Part shown: one piece after another, positions 9,229 to 17,855 of the stretch
Layout: the number at the start of each line of letters is the position of its first letter
Numbering within the stretch: position 1 is the stretch's first letter
From: Massilia kyonggiensis
GTDB taxonomy: Bacteria; Pseudomonadota; Gammaproteobacteria; Burkholderiales; Burkholderiaceae_D
NCBI RefSeq assembly: GCF_024756235.1
Contig: NZ_JANUGY010000003.1
Span: 558,001 to 622,000, forward strand
DNA: 64,000 bases
Direction of reading: 5' to 3'
The notes under the pieces: generated by a model
Told to the model about the DNA's origin: nothing
Database searches by the model: none
The model's input: the letters and a program-made list of their open reading frames with translations, nothing else
Program-made: the position numbers and the translations under genes

Positions 9229-11334
9229 TCAGGCGGTTTCGGCGCCTGTTTCCGCGCTCACACTCAGCGCCAGCATGCACCCGACCTTGTCCACCAGCGC
9301 ATTCATGGCGAACGGCTTGGTCAGGATCTCCATCTGCGCGGGCAGCTTCTCGTTCTTCATGACCGTGCTTTCCGCATAGCCCGTCACCATCAGCACGGGC
9401 AGTTGCGGCCATTGCACGCGCACGTGGTCGGCCAGCTGGCGGCCGTTCATCCCGTTGGGCAGGCCGACGTCCGTGACGAGCATGTCCGGCCGCGTGTCCT
9501 TCAGCAGGCGCAGCGCCTGCGGCGCGTCGCAGGCGACGAGCACCGTGTAGCCCTGCAATTCGAGCACCTCGGTCATCACGGCGCGGATGTCCGCCTCGTC
9601 GTCGACGACCATCACGACGCCCTTGCGGGTGCCCGCTTCCAGCGGCGGTTCGACGTCCGGGCTCGCGGCCGGCGGCGTCTCGACGAGGTGGCGCGGCAGC
9701 AGCAGGCGTACCTCGGTGCCTTGTGCCGGCCGCGATTCGATGCGCACGTTACCGCCCGACTGGTGCGCGAAGCCGTACACCATCGACAGGCCCAGGCCGG
9801 TCCCCTGCCCCATCGGCTTCGTCGTGAAGAACGGGTCGAACGCGCGCGCGACGATGTCGGGCGCCATGCCGGCTCCGTTGTCGCGCACGCTCACCTGCAC
9901 GTATTCGCCGGGCCGCAGGTCGCCGTGGCGGCGTGCCTGGGCTTGTGTCAACGTGACGTTCTCCGTCTCGATGACGAGCAGGCCCCCTTCCGGCATCGCA
10001 TCGCGCGCATTGTTCGCCAGGTTCAGCAGCGCGCTTTCCAGCTGGTTCGGGTCGCACAGCGTCGTCCACAGCGCGGCGGCGAGACGCGTGCGCACGGCGA
10101 TCGACGGGCCGGCCGCGCGCTCGATCAGGTCCGTCATCGACATCACGAGCGCGTTGACGCTGGTCGGCTTCGGGTCGAGCGCCTGGCGGCGCGAGAAGGC
10201 GAGCAGGCGGTGCGTCAGGGCGGCCGCGCGCTGGGTCACGCCGAGGGCCGCGTCGATGCGCGTGAGCAGATCGCCGCTCTGGCCCATGCGCAGGCGCAGC
10301 TTCATCAATTCCAGGTGGCCCGTGACGCCCGCCAGCATGTTGTTGAAATCGTGCGCGAGGCCGCCCGTGAGCTGGCCCACGGCTTCCATCTTCTGCGACT
10401 GGCGCAGCGCTTCCTCGGCCTGGCGCAGCGCGTCGGCCTGGTGTTTCTCCGCCGTGATGTCGCGCGCGACGCCGTACAGCAGCTCGCCCTCCGGGGAAAT
10501 CGTCCACGACACCCAGCGGTACGAGCCGTCCTTGTGCAGCACGCGCGTCTCGTAGCCGACGAGCGGCGTGCCCTCGGCCAGGATCTGCATCTTCTGCAGG
10601 ACGTCCTCGCGGTCGTCCGGGTACACCATTTCCATGAACGGGCGCGTGGTCGCTTCTTCCGCACTCCAGCCGAAGCTGGCGGTGAATGCGGGGTTCACGG
10701 TGAGGAAGCGCCCCGTCGCCAGCGACGCGGCCGCCATCACGTCGGGCGAGATGCGCCACAGGCGTTCGCGGTCGCTCGCGTGCGACGCCACCTGGTGCGT
10801 CAGCGCCTCGTTCAGGCGGCGCAGCGTTTCTTCCTTCTGGCGCAGGGACGCCAGCGCGCGCACCTTGCCCGTCGTCTCGACGACCGTGCACAGGATGCCG
10901 CCGACGGTGCCGTCGTCATCGCGCACGGGGCTGTACGAGAACGTGAACCAGCTCTGTTCCGGATAGCCGTGGCGCTCCATCAGCACCGGCATGTCTTCGT
11001 GGTAGCAGGCTTCGCCCGCGTAGGCTTTCATCGCGATCGGTCCGACGACGTCCCACACTTCCGGCCAGACCGTGCGGCACGGCCGGCCCAGCGCGGCCTT
11101 GTCGCCGAGCAACGGGGTGTACGCGTCGTTGTGAAAGCTGATCAGGTCGGCGCCCCAGCACAGCAAGGTGGGGAACCGGGAATTCAGCGCCAGGCCCAGG
11201 GCCGTGCGCAGTGCGGCGGGCCAGTCCTCGACGGGGCCGAGTGGCGTGGCGCGCCAATCATATGCGGCGATACGCGCGGCCATCTGGCCGCCGCCGGTAA
11301 GGAAGGTCAGGCTGGGGGAAACCGTGGTCTTCAT
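9229..11334 (-). CDS. PAS-domain hybrid sensor histidine kinase with C-terminal receiver
   Basis: This 701-residue soluble kinase has no membrane segment. The first ~170 residues form a PAS/GAF-like sensor (DWRATPLGPVEDWPAALR, FHNDAYTPLLGDKAALGRP), a second PAS lies around 190-310, and a coiled segment follows. The HisKA H-box is GGLAHDFNNMLAGVTGHLE, with phospho-His in HDFNN. The ATPase part has NLANNARDAMPEGG and GTGLGLSMVYGFAHQSGG. The last ~120 residues are a receiver with VDDEAD and phospho-acceptor Asp in LVTDVGLPNGMNG. HDFNN-type kinases with attached receivers usually act in stand-alone phosphorelays; the input signal is unknown. The nearest regulator gene (11635-12330) is on the same strand but 300 bases away. 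Confidence 0.92.
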   Translation of the reverse strand: MKTTVSPSLTFLTGGGQMAARIAAYDWRATPLGPVEDWPAALRTALGLALNSRFPTLLCWGADLISFHNDAYTPLLGDKAALGRPCRTVWPEVWDVVGPIAMKAYAGEACYHEDMPVLMERHGYPEQSWFTFSYSPVRDDDGTVGGILCTVVETTGKVRALASLRQKEETLRRLNEALTHQVASHASDRERLWRISPDVMAAASLATGRFLTVNPAFTASFGWSAEEATTRPFMEMVYPDDREDVLQKMQILAEGTPLVGYETRVLHKDGSYRWVSWTISPEGELLYGVARDITAEKHQADALRQAEEALRQSQKMEAVGQLTGGLAHDFNNMLAGVTGHLELMKLRLRMGQSGDLLTRIDAALGVTQRAAALTHRLLAFSRRQALDPKPTSVNALVMSMTDLIERAAGPSIAVRTRLAAALWTTLCDPNQLESALLNLANNARDAMPEGGLLVIETENVTLTQAQARRHGDLRPGEYVQVSVRDNGAGMAPDIVARAFDPFFTTKPMGQGTGLGLSMVYGFAHQSGGNVRIESRPAQGTEVRLLLPRHLVETPPAASPDVEPPLEAGTRKGVVMVVDDEADIRAVMTEVLELQGYTVLVACDAPQALRLLKDTRPDMLVTDVGLPNGMNGRQLADHVRVQWPQLPVLMVTGYAESTVMKNEKLPAQMEILTKPFAMNALVDKVGCMLALSVSAETGAETA

Positions 11335-11634
11335 AGTCCTCGCTCATGCAATCCCTGGTCAAAGTCCATCCCGACAGTTCTTTGCTGCCGTAAAAAGGGA
11401 ACTATTTTAATGACAAGCTCGTGACGGACGGCGCGCGCTTGGCGTGGTCCGTACGGGGGCAAAAAAGACGCCCGACAAGTTGCCGTTCTGCCTGGGGGGT
11501 GCTGCATGCCGGCCACGGCAAAAGATCAGTATGCCGGATTCCGCAACCGTGTGGAGGGGTGATTTACAACATTTTTTACAACAATTTTTCGCGTTTTCCA
11601 ACAGGAATTTAACGTTGCGGACAGGCGTGACCTC
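11335..11634. other. 300-bp intergenic region, no gene seen
   Basis: No convincing coding frame or RNA gene is visible between the two signalling genes. The centre is purine- and T-rich, with the near-direct repeat TTTACAACATT and TTTACAACAAT around 11570-11585. It presumably contains the promoter of the hybrid kinase. Confidence 0.5.
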
Positions 11635-12330
11635 TTACATTGCCAGGTGCCGGGCGGCGTCGGTCTGGCGCATGACGGCACGGTGCGCGGCTTCCAGTTC
11701 GCGCGTCAGGGCGGCGCCGTCGGGCGCATCGCGCAAGGCGTCGAAGCCGTGCGCGGCGCCGTGCAGGCCCAGCGTGCGGCAGCCCTCGCACAGGCGCGCG
11801 AGGTGCGCGCGGGCGGCGTCGAGCTGGCTCGTGGCCAGCAGCGCGGCCAGGTCGGTGCCGGCGCTGACGAGCTGGCGCTGCAGGCCGCCGAGGTACAGCA
11901 GCAGGCGCGTGGCGTCGATGCCGAGCCGGCGCAGGGTGGCGTCGGGTTGCTCGTCCGGCGCGCGCATCAGGGGTTGCAGGTGCTGGGCGACGCGCGCGGC
12001 GTCGAACGGCTTGACGATGTAGCCGTCCGCGCCGAGCGACAACGCCTGCTCCATCGTCGCGCCGTCGGCCGCGGCCGAGACGAGGACGAACGGCAGGCCG
12101 GCGAAGCGCGCGTCCGCTTTCACGCGCGCCAGCAATTCCATGCCGGACAGGCGCGGCATGCGCAGGTCGCAGAACAGGAGCACGGGATCCGCGCCAGCGT
12201 CGAGTTGCGCCCAGGCATCTTCGCCATCCTCCGCTTCCAGCACGTCGAACACGCCGCTCGCGGTGCTGTCGATCATGTGCATCAGCATCATGCGCGACAC
12301 CACGTCATCGTCGACTATCAATACCTTCAT
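11635..12330 (-). CDS. Response regulator with helical C-terminal extension
   Basis: The 231-residue product begins MKVLIVDDDVVSRMMLMHMI. The ATG at 12330 is preceded by GGGGCAGGG, a better start than the longer frame. Residues 1-125 form a receiver domain with the DDD acidic pocket, phospho-Asp in LLFCDLRMPRLSG and Lys in ADGYIVKPFD. The remaining ~105 residues are Ala/Leu/Arg-rich, probably helical, with no DNA-binding motif that I recognise; HPt-like or output-less signalling are both possible. It lies 64 bases downstream of the large propeller kinase on the same strand, so it may receive phosphate from that system. Confidence 0.88.
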   Translation of the reverse strand: MKVLIVDDDVVSRMMLMHMIDSTASGVFDVLEAEDGEDAWAQLDAGADPVLLFCDLRMPRLSGMELLARVKADARFAGLPFVLVSAAADGATMEQALSLGADGYIVKPFDAARVAQHLQPLMRAPDEQPDATLRRLGIDATRLLLYLGGLQRQLVSAGTDLAALLATSQLDAARAHLARLCEGCRTLGLHGAAHGFDALRDAPDGAALTRELEAAHRAVMRQTDAARHLAM

Positions 12331-12394
12331 CCCTGCCCCATTGTGTCGCAATTGTTAAATGGCAATTATACAGATAGTGAGGGACGCGCACGAT

Positions 12395-15300
12395 TCAGGC
12401 GGGCGCCGCCTCGAAGCGGGCCAGCAGGTCCCACAGGCGCGGCAGGCCGGCGCGCACGGCGTCGAGCTGGCCCGCGTCCGCCAGGGCCTCGAGTTCGGCG
12501 CACAGCGCGCGCAGTCCATCCTCGCCCAGGTAGCCGGCGCTGCCCTTCATGCCGTGCAGGACGCGCCCTGCCGTGTCGCGGTCGCCCGCCTCCAGCGCCT
12601 TGTCCAGTTCGATGCGGCGGCGCGGCAGGTCGGCCAGGAAGGCGCCACGCAGGCGGTCCTTCAGGTCGCTTGCGCGCCGGATCGGGGCCGGCGCCGGTGC
12701 GGCGGGAGGAACGGCATCGCCCGGCACGTCGAACATCGCGTCCAGTTCGGCCGTGGACGGCGTGCGCGCGGACGCTTCCGGCATCGGCGCGAGCACGATG
12801 CCGCGCTGCAGCTGGCGCTCGATGGCGCGCGTGAGATGGTAGTGGAGTTGCGTGTCGTCGATCGGCTTGGTGATGAAGGCGTCCATGCCGCATGCCAGGT
12901 AGCGCGTACGGTCCTCCTCGCTGACGTTCGCGGTGAGCGCGACGATCATCAGGTGCTGGTCCAGCACGGGCGCTTCCATCGGGCCGCCGGCGCGGATCAG
13001 GCGCGTGGCCGTCGCGCCGTCCATCTCGGGCATGCGGCCGTCCATCAGGATCAGGTCGTAGCGCGTGCGCGCGCAGGCCATCACGGCCAGCAGGCCGTTC
13101 TCGACGACGTCGACCTGGTGGCCCAGTTCCTCGAGCATCATGCGCACGATGATCTGGTTGGTGGGATAGTCTTCCGCGCACAGCACGCGCAGGCGGTGCG
13201 TGTGCGGCGCGCGCGGCTGGTCGACGACGGAATGCGGCTGCACGCCGTCCGCCAGCGGCAGCACGAAGCTGAACGTGGAGCCCACGCCCGGCGTGCTGGC
13301 GACGCCGATCGTGCCGCCCATCAATTCGACGAGCTGGCGGCAGATCGCCAGGCCCAGGCCCGTGCCGCCGTAGCGGCGCGTCGTCGTCGCGTCGGCCTGT
13401 TCGAATTTCTGGAACAGGCGCGGCAAGGCGTCCGGCGCGATGCCGATGCCCGTGTCTTCCACCGAGAAGCGGATCATGTTGCGGCCCGCGCGGTCATGCT
13501 GGTCTTCCGGACGGCGCTCGACGCGCACGGTGACCGAGCCGCTCTCGGTGAATTTAAAAGCATTACCGACGAGGTTCACGAGGATCTGGCGCAGGCGGGT
13601 CGGATCGCCCACGACGAAGCGCGGCAGGTCCGGGTCGAGGCGCACGGCGAAGCCGACGCTGTGCGCGCCGGCCTGTTCCTCGAACAGCTTGGCCACGTGG
13701 GAAATCGATTCGTCCAGTGCGAAGTCGATGTTCTCGATGGTCAGCTTGCCCGCCTCGATCTTGGAAAAGTCGAGCAGGTCGTTGATGATCGCCAGCAGCG
13801 ATTGCGCGTTCGCCTGGCCGCGCAGGATCTGTTCGCGCGTGGCGTCGCGCAGTGCCGTGTCGCGCAGCGCGAAGCCCAGCATGCCGATCACGCCGGCCAG
13901 CGGCGTGCGCATCTCGTGGCTCATGTTGGCGAGGAATTCGGATTTCTGCCGCGTGGCGTCTTCCGCGCGCTGCTTGGCCTGGTACAAGCGCTCCTCGTTT
14001 TCCTGGAGCGCGTCGTTGGCGAGCGCCAGCTCGTTCGTGCGGCGCCGCACCTGGCGTTCCTGCTCGCGCAATTCCTCGGTCTGGCGTTCCAGCAGGCGGT
14101 TCTGCTGTTCGATCCGCTCCGTGCGCGCGCTGACCTGCTGCTCCAGCATGGCCTTCTGGCGGCGCAGCACGTCCACGCGGATGCGGTAGGCACCGTAGCC
14201 GCAGCCGATCACCACCAGCGCGCACAGGGTGCGGAACCACCACGTCTTCCAGTACGGCGGCAGCACCGTCACTTCGAGCGTGGCGGCTGCGTCGCTCCAG
14301 ACGCCGTCCTTGTTCGCCGCGCGCACCTGGAACGTGTAGTTGCCCGGATCGAGGTTCGTGTACGTGGCGAAGCGCTTGCCGGCGTCGACGCCGATCCAGT
14401 CCTGGTCGAAGCCGACGAGGCGATACGCGAAGCGGTTGCGTCCCGGTGCGGCGAAGTGCAGCGCCGAGAACTCCAGCGAGAACACGGAATCCTGCGGCGT
14501 GAGCGTGATGCCGGACAGCCGTTCGATGGGGCCCGGCAGCATGCCCGGCCGGACGTCCTGCCACGGCTGGCCGAAGATCTGCAGGCCCGTGATGACGGCA
14601 CGCGGCGCGATCAGGTTGTCGTGCAGCGCGCGCGGATTGAACGCGGTGATGCCGTTGTTGCCGCCGAAGTAGAGCGTGCCGTCGGCCACGCGCAGCGCGG
14701 ACGCGTCGAAATAGGCGCCCTCGATCGTGCCGTCGGTCGCGTTGTAGTTGCGCCAGGCGCCGCTGGACGGGTCGAGCCGGTGCAGGCCGCTCGAGCTGGA
14801 GACCCAGATGAAGCCGTCGAGGTCCTCCTGCATCGCGGCCACGACGTCGTCCGCCATGCCGTCGCGCACCGTGTAGCGCTGGAAGCGCGGCGTGCCGTCG
14901 CTGCCGATGACCATGCGGTTCAGGCCCACGGCCGTGCCGACCCACAGGTCGCCGCGGCGGTCTTCCAGCAGGTAGTGCACCTCGTCGTGCGACAGGCTCG
15001 TGGGGTCGTCCGGGTCGTGGCGGAAGTGGCGGAACTTGCCGGTGGCACGGTCGAGCAGGTCCAGGCCGTCGAACGTGCCGACCCAGAACCGGCCGTGGCG
15101 GTCTTCCAGCATCGGGCGCACGATGTTGTCGGCCAGGCTCGCGGCTGCGGTCGGGTCGTGCTGGTACGTGGTCAGCTTGCCGTCCGGGGCGATGCGGTGC
15201 AGGCCGCCGCGGCTCGCGGCCCACAAGGTGCCGTCGCGCGTGACGTGCACGTTGCGCACGTAGTTGGCGTCGACGTCGTCCGTGGACAACGGGCGCCGCG

Positions 15301-16618
15301 TGAAGCGGCCGGTCTTCGGATCGAAGTGCGCAAGGCCGTTGCGCGTGCCGACCCACACGGTGCCGTCGCGGCCGAGCGCCACCGACGTCGCCATCGCGTC
15401 GCCCGACAGCCCCGCTTCGACGGGGGCCAGGCGCCATGCCTGGTCCGCGCCGGTCGCCGGGTCGAACAGGTGCAGGCCGCCGTTCGTGGCCAGCCACAAC
15501 TTGCCGCTGCCCTCGCCGACGATGCCGCGCACCTTGTTGTCTTCCAGCGCGAGCGGCGTATCGTCGCCGCGCACGATGCGCGCGAAACCGCCGCTGCCCA
15601 TGTCCGCGCGCGACACGCCGCCGTACCATGTGCCAACCCAGAACGTGCCCACGCGGTCGCCGTACAGCGCCGTGACCTGGTTGTCGCCCAGGCTGTAGCT
15701 GTCGGTGATGCGGTGCGGATGGCGTTCGAAGCGGCCCAGCGCGGGCAGCCAGCGGTACAGGCCGCGGTCGTGCGAGCCGACCCACACCTGGCGCTCGGCA
15801 TCCTCGTACAGCACGTTGATCTCGCCGGGCGGCATGCCGTCGTCCGCGCCGAACGTGCGCACCTCGCCCTTCAGCCCGAGCGGCAGGCGCTCCAGGCCGC
15901 CCATGCTGCCGACCCACAGGCCCTGGCCGGCGTCGACCATCAGCGTCTGCACGAAGTCGTACTTGCCGCCGCGCGGCGACGGGTGGTGGCGGAAGTGCAT
16001 CCGCTCCGGATCGAGGCTGTCCAGGCCCGCCGCGGTGCCGATCCACAGGCGGCCGTCGCGTCCGCGCGCGAGGGCCGTGAGCTTGTCCGACGCGAGGCTG
16101 TCCGGCACGCCCGCCACGTGGTGCCACGTGTCGAAGCGGCCGGTGGCGATGTCGAAGTGCTGCAGGCCGTCGGCCGTCGCGAGCCACAGGCCGTCCTTGC
16201 CGTCGTCCAGGATGGCGCGGATGTGGCGGTTGCCGTTGCCCCGCTTGGCCGGTTCGTCCGGCAGGAAATGGGTGAACGTGCCGGTCTTCGGTTCGTAGCG
16301 ATCGAGCCCGCCGTCCGTGCCGATCCACAGCCGGCCCTTGCGGTCGACGTACAGCACGCGCACCCAGTTGTTGGCGAGCGTCTTCGGATCGCCGACGACG
16401 TTGCGGAAATTCGTGAAGCGGTAGCCGTCGTAGCGCGACAGGCCGGACTGGGTGCCGAACCACATGAAGCCATCCGGGTCCTGGACGATGGACAGCACCG
16501 ATTCCTGCGCGAGGCCATCGTCCACCGACAGGTGCTCGAAGCGCAGGGTCGGGGTCGGCGCGGCGTGGGCCAGAACGACCCACAACAGCCCGACCAGCAG
16601 GAACAGCCATCGTCTCAT
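12395..16618 (-). CDS. Two-component propeller hybrid kinase (Reg_prop, Y_Y_Y, HisKA, HATPase, receiver, HPt)
   Basis: This 1407-residue one-protein phosphorelay starts with a signal peptide (MRRWLFLLVGLLWVVLAHAA). Many Reg_prop repeats follow to about residue 680 (e.g. DPDGFMWFGTQSGLSRYDG, RLWIGTDGGLDRYEPKTG), then a Y_Y_Y domain (~685-770; FAYRLVGFDQDWIGVDAG), one membrane helix near 785-805 and a coiled coil. Then come HisKA (EFLANMSHEMRTPLAGVIG), HATPase (NAFKFTESG, GGTGLGLAICRQLVELMGG), a receiver (AEDYPTN, LILMDGRMPEMDG) and a C-terminal HPt domain with phospho-His in VLHGMKGSAGYLG. The propeller is periplasmic; in Bacteroidetes and some proteobacteria this architecture senses carbohydrate breakdown products. 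The start overlaps the patatin stop as ATGA. The open frame extends much further upstream, but only in the wrong frame over the patatin gene. Confidence 0.93.
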   Translation of the reverse strand: MRRWLFLLVGLLWVVLAHAAPTPTLRFEHLSVDDGLAQESVLSIVQDPDGFMWFGTQSGLSRYDGYRFTNFRNVVGDPKTLANNWVRVLYVDRKGRLWIGTDGGLDRYEPKTGTFTHFLPDEPAKRGNGNRHIRAILDDGKDGLWLATADGLQHFDIATGRFDTWHHVAGVPDSLASDKLTALARGRDGRLWIGTAAGLDSLDPERMHFRHHPSPRGGKYDFVQTLMVDAGQGLWVGSMGGLERLPLGLKGEVRTFGADDGMPPGEINVLYEDAERQVWVGSHDRGLYRWLPALGRFERHPHRITDSYSLGDNQVTALYGDRVGTFWVGTWYGGVSRADMGSGGFARIVRGDDTPLALEDNKVRGIVGEGSGKLWLATNGGLHLFDPATGADQAWRLAPVEAGLSGDAMATSVALGRDGTVWVGTRNGLAHFDPKTGRFTRRPLSTDDVDANYVRNVHVTRDGTLWAASRGGLHRIAPDGKLTTYQHDPTAAASLADNIVRPMLEDRHGRFWVGTFDGLDLLDRATGKFRHFRHDPDDPTSLSHDEVHYLLEDRRGDLWVGTAVGLNRMVIGSDGTPRFQRYTVRDGMADDVVAAMQEDLDGFIWVSSSSGLHRLDPSSGAWRNYNATDGTIEGAYFDASALRVADGTLYFGGNNGITAFNPRALHDNLIAPRAVITGLQIFGQPWQDVRPGMLPGPIERLSGITLTPQDSVFSLEFSALHFAAPGRNRFAYRLVGFDQDWIGVDAGKRFATYTNLDPGNYTFQVRAANKDGVWSDAAATLEVTVLPPYWKTWWFRTLCALVVIGCGYGAYRIRVDVLRRQKAMLEQQVSARTERIEQQNRLLERQTEELREQERQVRRRTNELALANDALQENEERLYQAKQRAEDATRQKSEFLANMSHEMRTPLAGVIGMLGFALRDTALRDATREQILRGQANAQSLLAIINDLLDFSKIEAGKLTIENIDFALDESISHVAKLFEEQAGAHSVGFAVRLDPDLPRFVVGDPTRLRQILVNLVGNAFKFTESGSVTVRVERRPEDQHDRAGRNMIRFSVEDTGIGIAPDALPRLFQKFEQADATTTRRYGGTGLGLAICRQLVELMGGTIGVASTPGVGSTFSFVLPLADGVQPHSVVDQPRAPHTHRLRVLCAEDYPTNQIIVRMMLEELGHQVDVVENGLLAVMACARTRYDLILMDGRMPEMDGATATRLIRAGGPMEAPVLDQHLMIVALTANVSEEDRTRYLACGMDAFITKPIDDTQLHYHLTRAIERQLQRGIVLAPMPEASARTPSTAELDAMFDVPGDAVPPAAPAPAPIRRASDLKDRLRGAFLADLPRRRIELDKALEAGDRDTAGRVLHGMKGSAGYLGEDGLRALCAELEALADAGQLDAVRAGLPRLWDLLARFEAAPA

Positions 16619-17784
16619 GCTTCGAAAAACTCCAGTACGTCGTGGCGCCGGGCATAGGTGTCGCGCTGGCCCAGCGCCATCAGTTCGCGCGTGTAGCCGC
16701 CCTCGAACAGCAGGTAGGACGCGAGCGAGGCGCCGCGCTTTTCGGTCGCGCCGATCCCGCCCAGCAAGGTGCGCACGGGGCCCGGCAGGTTGTGCGTGTG
16801 GCGCGCGGCGATGTCGTCCAGGCGTTCCGACGGCACGATCGCGAGCAGGTCGATGCGGCGCAGCGGCGTCTTCGCCAGCGCCTCGTCCGGCAGCATGGAC
16901 AGCGTGTCGTTGACGCGCTGCAGGCGCTCGATGTCCATCGCGAGGCCGTCGAGGAAGATCGACGACAGCGCGTGGCCCGCGATCTGCGCCAAGCTCGGAT
17001 AGTGGACGCGGGCCGGCAGGTGGTTCACGGTCTCGTTCATGCGCCCTGCCCCCACGACGAGCACGCGGCGCGCGCCCAGGTGGATCGCCGGCGCGATCGG
17101 CGCCAGCTGGCGCATCGAGCCGTCGCCGCAGAATTCCATGCGGCCGTCCAGGTACAGCGGCACGGCCGGGAAGATAAAGGGCAAGGCGCTCGACGCGAGC
17201 AGGTGGTCGACGCCGATCTGCCCCTGCAGCGCAAGACGCTGGTGCCGCTTCCACGGCGCGATCTCGCGTTCGCTCTGGTAGAACGTGACGTGCTGGCCGC
17301 CGCTGTACGACGACGCGGTGACCGCGAGGGCGTCCAGGCAGCCGCTGGCCAGCGCCGCATCCAGGCGCGGCAGGTCGAGCATGTGGTGCAGCAGGCCGAC
17401 GAGCGGCGTGTTGTCGAGCAGAGACGCCGGCGGCGCGGCATGCCACTGGCGCAGCATCCAGCCGAATGACAGCAGCGACAGCCAGCGCGCGCCGGAGCGC
17501 AGCACGCCCAGCGAATCGGCACGATAGACCTGCGTGACATCGATGCCCTCCCACACGTCCGCCAACTGGTCGACGGCGTCGCCGAAGTCGTCGGCGCGGC
17601 AGGCCAGCCCGGCCGCGTTGAGGGCGCCGGCCGACGTGCCGCAGATGATCGCGAACGGGTTGCGCGCAGCGGGCCAGCCCGCCTCCCCCAGGATGCGGGA
17701 GATCGCCTGCAGGACCCCCGCCTGGTAGGCCGCGCGCGCGCCGCCACCGCTGAGAATCAAACCCGTTTTACATTCAATATCCAC
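16615..17784 (-). CDS. Patatin-like phospholipase family protein
   Basis: The 389-residue protein starts MDIECKTGLILSGGGARAAYQAG, giving the oxyanion-hole glycines (SGGGARAAYQ). The nucleophile elbow is CGTSAGALNAAG near residues 49-60 (Gly-Thr-Ser-Ala-Gly), and the catalytic Asp is probable in EFCGDGSMRQLAP near 220, where the usual DGG is DGS. No signal peptide is visible, so it is probably cytoplasmic or peripheral on the inner membrane. The family hydrolyses acyl ester bonds of lipids. Its TGA overlaps the ATG of the propeller kinase in ATGA, implying translational coupling of a lipase to a large sensor; the functional link is unknown. Confidence 0.92.
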   Translation of the reverse strand: MDIECKTGLILSGGGARAAYQAGVLQAISRILGEAGWPAARNPFAIICGTSAGALNAAGLACRADDFGDAVDQLADVWEGIDVTQVYRADSLGVLRSGARWLSLLSFGWMLRQWHAAPPASLLDNTPLVGLLHHMLDLPRLDAALASGCLDALAVTASSYSGGQHVTFYQSEREIAPWKRHQRLALQGQIGVDHLLASSALPFIFPAVPLYLDGRMEFCGDGSMRQLAPIAPAIHLGARRVLVVGAGRMNETVNHLPARVHYPSLAQIAGHALSSIFLDGLAMDIERLQRVNDTLSMLPDEALAKTPLRRIDLLAIVPSERLDDIAARHTHNLPGPVRTLLGGIGATEKRGASLASYLLFEGGYTRELMALGQRDTYARRHDVLEFFEA

Positions 17785-17855
17785 AGAGCAAGATTAGCAA
17801 ACTCTGCGGGCCTTGAGGGGAATAATTATTTCTCAGCTAACAATTAAAGCGACTT

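Noticed and set aside
12359..16657. 1432-residue plus-strand open frame opposite the propeller kinase
   Set aside because: It is Arg/Ala/His-rich and low complexity, a typical antisense shadow of a GC-rich gene, with no family motif.
12395..17554. 1719-residue minus-strand open frame
   Set aside because: The N-terminal ~310 codons lie over the patatin gene in another frame. The true start is the signal-peptide ATG at 16618.
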